Of a DNA stretch of 8,691 nt, positions 6,057-8,691 are shown in pieces; the first letter of the stretch is position 1, and the number at the start of each line of letters is the position of its first letter. This DNA comes from Actinomycetota bacterium (lineage in GTDB: Bacteria; Actinomycetota; Actinomycetes; Actinomycetales; Microbacteriaceae). A program made the translations under genes and the position numbers. Location of the stretch: positions 1 through 8,691 of the forward strand of contig WLES01000022.1 in NCBI GenBank assembly GCA_009704155.1. Direction: 5' to 3'. The notes below the pieces were generated by a model. That model was not told the origin of the DNA and did no database searches. It saw only the letters and a list, made by a program, of their open reading frames with translations.

Positions 6057-8691
6057 GTCGCCATCGCCTCCGCCGCCTTCAGGCTCGTCGAACAGCTCCC
6101 AGATTCCACCCTCTTGAGTGACGTATGCTCCGAGCTCGACTGGCTTGGACATTGCGTCTAGCGGGTCGTCTGCGTACGTTTCGACGTCGTAAACACCACT
6201 GATGAGACCACCAATGATGAACTCACCGTTTTCATCCGCCACAATCGGGAAGAGTACGTCGTCAAGGGTGTTTATCTCACCGTCAGACCCTGACCATCGC
6301 AAGAGAACTTCTGCGAACGGCACCGGCTCACCGGTTTCCTGGAGGACAATCTGGTTGCTCACGAGGTTCGAGAACCCTGCACCAGCAAGGTCCTGCTCGA
6401 GAACGGGATCCTCAAGGACGAATCGGATTGCGCCCGGCGTGCCGCCACCGACTGTTTCTTGGAAGTCTGACGGCATCGAGTAGACGAGAGTGTAGTTTCC
6501 GTACGGCAACTGCGGAATGGTGTAGTTGCCGTCGGCATCAGTTGAGCCAACCCAGTAGTAAACCACACCGACCTCGAGCGGGCTTGCAAGTGATTTGGCC
6601 CCTGGAATGATGCTTCGAATACCGGCACTGAAGGACTGTAGTGGCGACAGAGCTGGACCAAACGTAGGATCCAGGTCTCCCTGACGCACGAGGGCGATTT
6701 CCATGTTGGGAAGGATCGACTCAGAGTCATTGAGAGTTGCGTCGAAGTTTGTGTCGACCCACAGTTTTCCGCTCACGTCTCCGACCGGGCCGTCGAAATA
6801 GGTGAACGCACGTGGCAGTGTAATGATTCCCGTGTCGGTCGTCACTTCAACATCAACTGTTTCGACAACGTGCGCTGGGGTACGAACAGTCAGCGACGTG
6901 CCGTCCTCAGAAACTGTCTCTTCGGTTCCGGCAACTCCATCGAATGTCACCTGTGCTGGGTTTCCAGCGGTGTCACGCAGGTTTGCGCCGGTGAACGTCA
7001 CGAGGGTTCCACCCACTGTCGGTCCTTGCGGCGGGAACATGGTCGAGATCTCTGGCGACGGTGGGAGTGGGATGTAGGTGTAGACGCCGGTGAGAGTCTC
7101 AGGGCCTTCAGTTGTGGTCACCACTACGTCGACAAGCCCCTCGACGTGCTCAGGGGTGAGCCCCGTGATGGTGTTCGAGTTCACAAGGACAACGTCCGTC
7201 GCAGCCAGACCGTCGAACTCAACCGTCGGGGCGTCAAAGCCGAACCCAGAGCCGGTAATTTCAAACGGCATTCCGCCGATAACGAATCCTTCATCGGGAG
7301 TGATCGCGAGGTATTGCGGCCCTGTGATTGTGAGGGTTGCGGGGACAATCGTAATGACGTAGTTGCCAGCAGAACCTCTAGTGAATGTTTCTACTTCACC
7401 GCCGACTTCGAACATTCCCGGCGTGGCAGGCTCAGTCGCGCCTCCATCGAACGTCAAAGCTAAGGTTCCGATCGCGTCAGAGCCAACCAAATCAATCGTC
7501 GTTCCTGTGAACGTAGGTATTGCCTGTCCCCAACCGATTGTTCTGTCGGCGAGCGTGTACGTGAGCGGCTTAGGGTCAACCGTCAGCTCGCCGTCGATAT
7601 ACGCAATGTCGTAGTTTCCTGCAGCGCCCGTCGAGAACGCTGCGGCCGCCCCGGTGATTACGTAGGTTCCTGCATTCGAAACAGTTGAATCGTAGCTGTA
7701 TGTGAGGCTGCCAATTGCATCAGAGTAGGCCAAGCTGCCTTCGGTGAGGTCAAACGAGTTACCCGGGATTGAGTCACCGAACTCCATCGACTGGTCAGCT
7801 ACCGTCAGTGAGATTGGGCGCTTTGTGATCGTGAACGATGAACCAGTGAATGGGCTGATGGAGTAGTTGTTGCCGCCCGATAGTGATCCAACAGTAATGG
7901 CGTAGTTGCTTACCGACTCACCACTCGCGCGGGTCAACTCGCCCTCAAGGGCGTCTCCGTCGAGGAGGCCGGTTGCAGTGTAAGTGAGTGCTGGGTCGGC
8001 TTCGCCGTACATCTTCGTTTGCGGGTCAACAACGACCGAAATTGTCTTCTTCGTAACGCTCAGGTTCGCCGAGACAAAAGTAATGGTGTAGTTGCTGTTA
8101 TCCAACGACCCCTGCGTAATGGCATAAGTTCCAGCCGGCTCACCAGCATCACGCGACAAATCACCGGCCAGTTCGTAACCAGACACGATCGAACCAGACG
8201 TCACCGACCACGTCAACTCAGGATCAGCATCACCATACGCCTTCGTCTTCGCAGCAGCCGTCACCGTAATCGGACGAGTCGTAATCTCGAACGTCCCATC
8301 AACCACAGTCACCGTGTAGTTGGAACCACCCGAAATTGTTCCTTCAGAAATTGTGTAGAAACCAACCGTCTCACCCTCAGCACGTGACAGCGAACCACTC
8401 AGAGTGTCACCACCAACAAGAGCACCACTCGTGACCGTATAGGTCAACGCAGGATCCGACCCACCAAACTGCTTCGACTTATCCGTCGCCGTCAACTCAA
8501 TATCAATCGGATCAATCGTGAACGTTCCTGGAAGGAAAGTCACATCATAATTTGAACCGAAGCTGAGCGTCCCAGACGAAATCTCATAGGTTCCTGCATC
8601 GGCACCGGCAGCACGCGACCCTGCACCAGTTGGGGTGTCACTATTGACCAGGTTCCCATCAGTCACCGACCACGTAAACGACGCTGGATCG
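5943..8691 (-). CDS. Large modular surface protein: MBG repeats, IPT/TIG and Cna-B/SdrD-like domains, LAETG anchor; N terminus beyond the window
   Basis: The frame stays open to the right edge, and the codons before the first GTG (8664-8666) already encode repeat sequence (DPASFTWSV), so the gene starts outside and this is its 3' part. Numbering from that GTG, the 907 residues are: tandem MBG-type beta repeats (to about 449); two IPT/TIG immunoglobulin-like domains (about 451-534 and 538-624), each with a G-x-P or I-GG opening; a Cna-B/SdrD-B-like domain (about 628-766) with VSGKLWVDTNFD and DADGNYTIPQLPYGNYTL; a second such domain (about 767-848) with DENGEFIIGGL; a Gly/Asp linker; LAETG at 871-875; a hydrophobic span; and an Arg-rich tail ending in a TAA stop at 5943-5945. 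No cysteines are seen. The protein is expected to be exported and covalently wall-linked as a stalk-like adhesin or matrix protein; the ligand is unknown. It converges with the other LAXTG gene. Confidence 0.88.
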   Translation of the reverse strand, partial: DPASFTWSVTDGNLVNSDTPTGAGSRAAGADAGTYEISSGTLSFGSNYDVTFLPGTFTIDPIDIELTATDKSKQFGGSDPALTYTVTSGALVGGDTLSGSLSRAEGETVGFYTISEGTISGGSNYTVTVVDGTFEITTRPITVTAAAKTKAYGDADPELTWSVTSGSIVSGYELAGDLSRDAGEPAGTYAITQGSLDNSNYTITFVSANLSVTKKTISVVVDPQTKMYGEADPALTYTATGLLDGDALEGELTRASGESVSNYAITVGSLSGGNNYSISPFTGSSFTITKRPISLTVADQSMEFGDSIPGNSFDLTEGSLAYSDAIGSLTYSYDSTVSNAGTYVITGAAAAFSTGAAGNYDIAYIDGELTVDPKPLTYTLADRTIGWGQAIPTFTGTTIDLVGSDAIGTLALTFDGGATEPATPGMFEVGGEVETFTRGSAGNYVITIVPATLTITGPQYLAITPDEGFVIGGMPFEITGSGFGFDAPTVEFDGLAATDVVLVNSNTITGLTPEHVEGLVDVVVTTTEGPETLTGVYTYIPLPPSPEISTMFPPQGPTVGGTLVTFTGANLRDTAGNPAQVTFDGVAGTEETVSEDGTSLTVRTPAHVVETVDVEVTTDTGIITLPRAFTYFDGPVGDVSGKLWVDTNFDATLNDSESILPNMEIALVRQGDLDPTFGPALSPLQSFSAGIRSIIPGAKSLASPLEVGVVYYWVGSTDADGNYTIPQLPYGNYTLVYSMPSDFQETVGGGTPGAIRFVLEDPVLEQDLAGAGFSNLVSNQIVLQETGEPVPFAEVLLRWSGSDGEINTLDDVLFPIVADENGEFIIGGLISGVYDVETYADDPLDAMSKPVELGAYVTQEGGIWELFDEPEGGGGDGDLAETGFGAGSMTLYALGLLTAGLALAVVRRTRARVTR
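6795..7316 (-). other. Two IPT/TIG immunoglobulin-like domains in the surface protein
   Basis: The first domain (about 7065-7316) has GFVIGGMPFEITGSGFG, TVEFDGLAAT and a VDVVVTTTEG strand. The second (about 6795-7055) has PQGPTVGGTLVTFTGANL, AQVTFDGVAGTE and VDVEVTTDTG. The repeated GG-T/P-x-(F/V)-x-(I/F)-TG, VxFDG and VDVxVTT elements are hallmarks of the IPT/TIG fold. They sit between the MBG repeats and the stalk-like domains and probably act as spacers or ligand-binding modules. Confidence 0.78.
7320..8691 (-). repeat. Tandem MBG-type domain repeats, about six copies, first one cut by the window edge
   Basis: Each unit runs about 75-83 residues and follows the pattern K/Q-x-x-x-(F/Y)-G-x-x-(D/I)-P near its start, an inner NY or GTY strand, and an I-T-x-(R/K)-P-(I/L) join to the next unit. 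Approximate + strand limits in protein order are: a partial unit at 8487-8691, then 8256-8486, 8028-8255, 7800-8027, 7551-7799 and 7320-7550. Units 1-3 (8256-8486, 8028-8255, 7800-8027) are the most alike (DPALTYTVTSG, DPELTWSVTSG, DPALTYTATG). Units 4 and 5 are longer and more divergent (SDAIGSL, SDAIGTL; AGNYDIAYIDGELTV, AGNYVITIVPATLTI) and form a second subtype. Such repeats are known from bacterial surface and exported proteins. Confidence 0.8.

Noticed and set aside
6870..7463. A 197-codon open frame on the + strand inside the large surface gene
   Set aside because: It is antisense to the IPT/TIG and MBG coding region, which has unmistakable domain sequence, and its own translation resembles no family.
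7320..8691. CRISPR-like or DNA-level direct repeats in the right part of the window
   Set aside because: The periodicity is at protein level (about 75-83 residues per unit), the DNA copies are diverged, and no short identical repeat-spacer pattern is present.

Overview
The window looks like chromosome from a moderately high-GC actinobacterium, plausibly a Microbacteriaceae-type organism. This is inferred from an actinobacterial-style myo-inositol (iol) gene set that includes a Cgl0158-type aldolase-like barrel protein, and from two surface proteins ending in LAXTG sorting signals, the form associated with class E sortases of high-GC Gram-positives. The genus cannot be fixed from the sequence alone.

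Region 1 (2-4776, + strand) is a tightly packed inositol-catabolism operon. It holds the 3' part of a DeoC/LacD-like aldolase gene cut by the left edge, iolB (5-deoxy-glucuronate isomerase), a Gfo/Idh/MocA NAD(P)-dependent oxidoreductase, and iolD (ThDP-dependent trihydroxycyclohexane-dione hydrolase). The gene junctions are 4-nt overlap, 2-nt gap and 11-nt overlap, which indicates co-transcription and probably translational coupling. In the known pathway IolG oxidises inositol to inosose, IolE dehydrates it, IolD opens the ring, IolB isomerises the acid, IolC phosphorylates it, and an aldolase (IolJ or a substitute) splits it. The window covers an oxidation candidate, ring opening, isomerisation and an aldolase candidate. 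iolC, iolE and iolA are not seen and may lie to the left.

Region 2 (4838-5800, + strand) encodes a 320-residue secreted, very acidic protein of unrecognised function with a signal peptide and a C-terminal LADTG wall-sorting signal. Region 3 (5801-5942) is a short convergent intergenic stretch with two inverted repeats, probably a terminator shared by both flanking genes.

Region 4 (5943-8691, - strand) is the C-terminal 915 or so residues of a large modular surface protein cut by the right edge. From N to C it has about six tandem MBG-type beta repeats, two IPT/TIG domains, two Cna-B/SdrD-B-like stalk domains, a Gly/Asp linker and a LAETG sorting signal. The repeats nearest the right edge have a clearly different wobble-base style from the rest of the gene, which suggests repeat shuffling or acquisition. 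The two wall-anchored proteins are convergent and could be displayed on the same cell surface. Nothing in the sequence links them functionally to the inositol operon.
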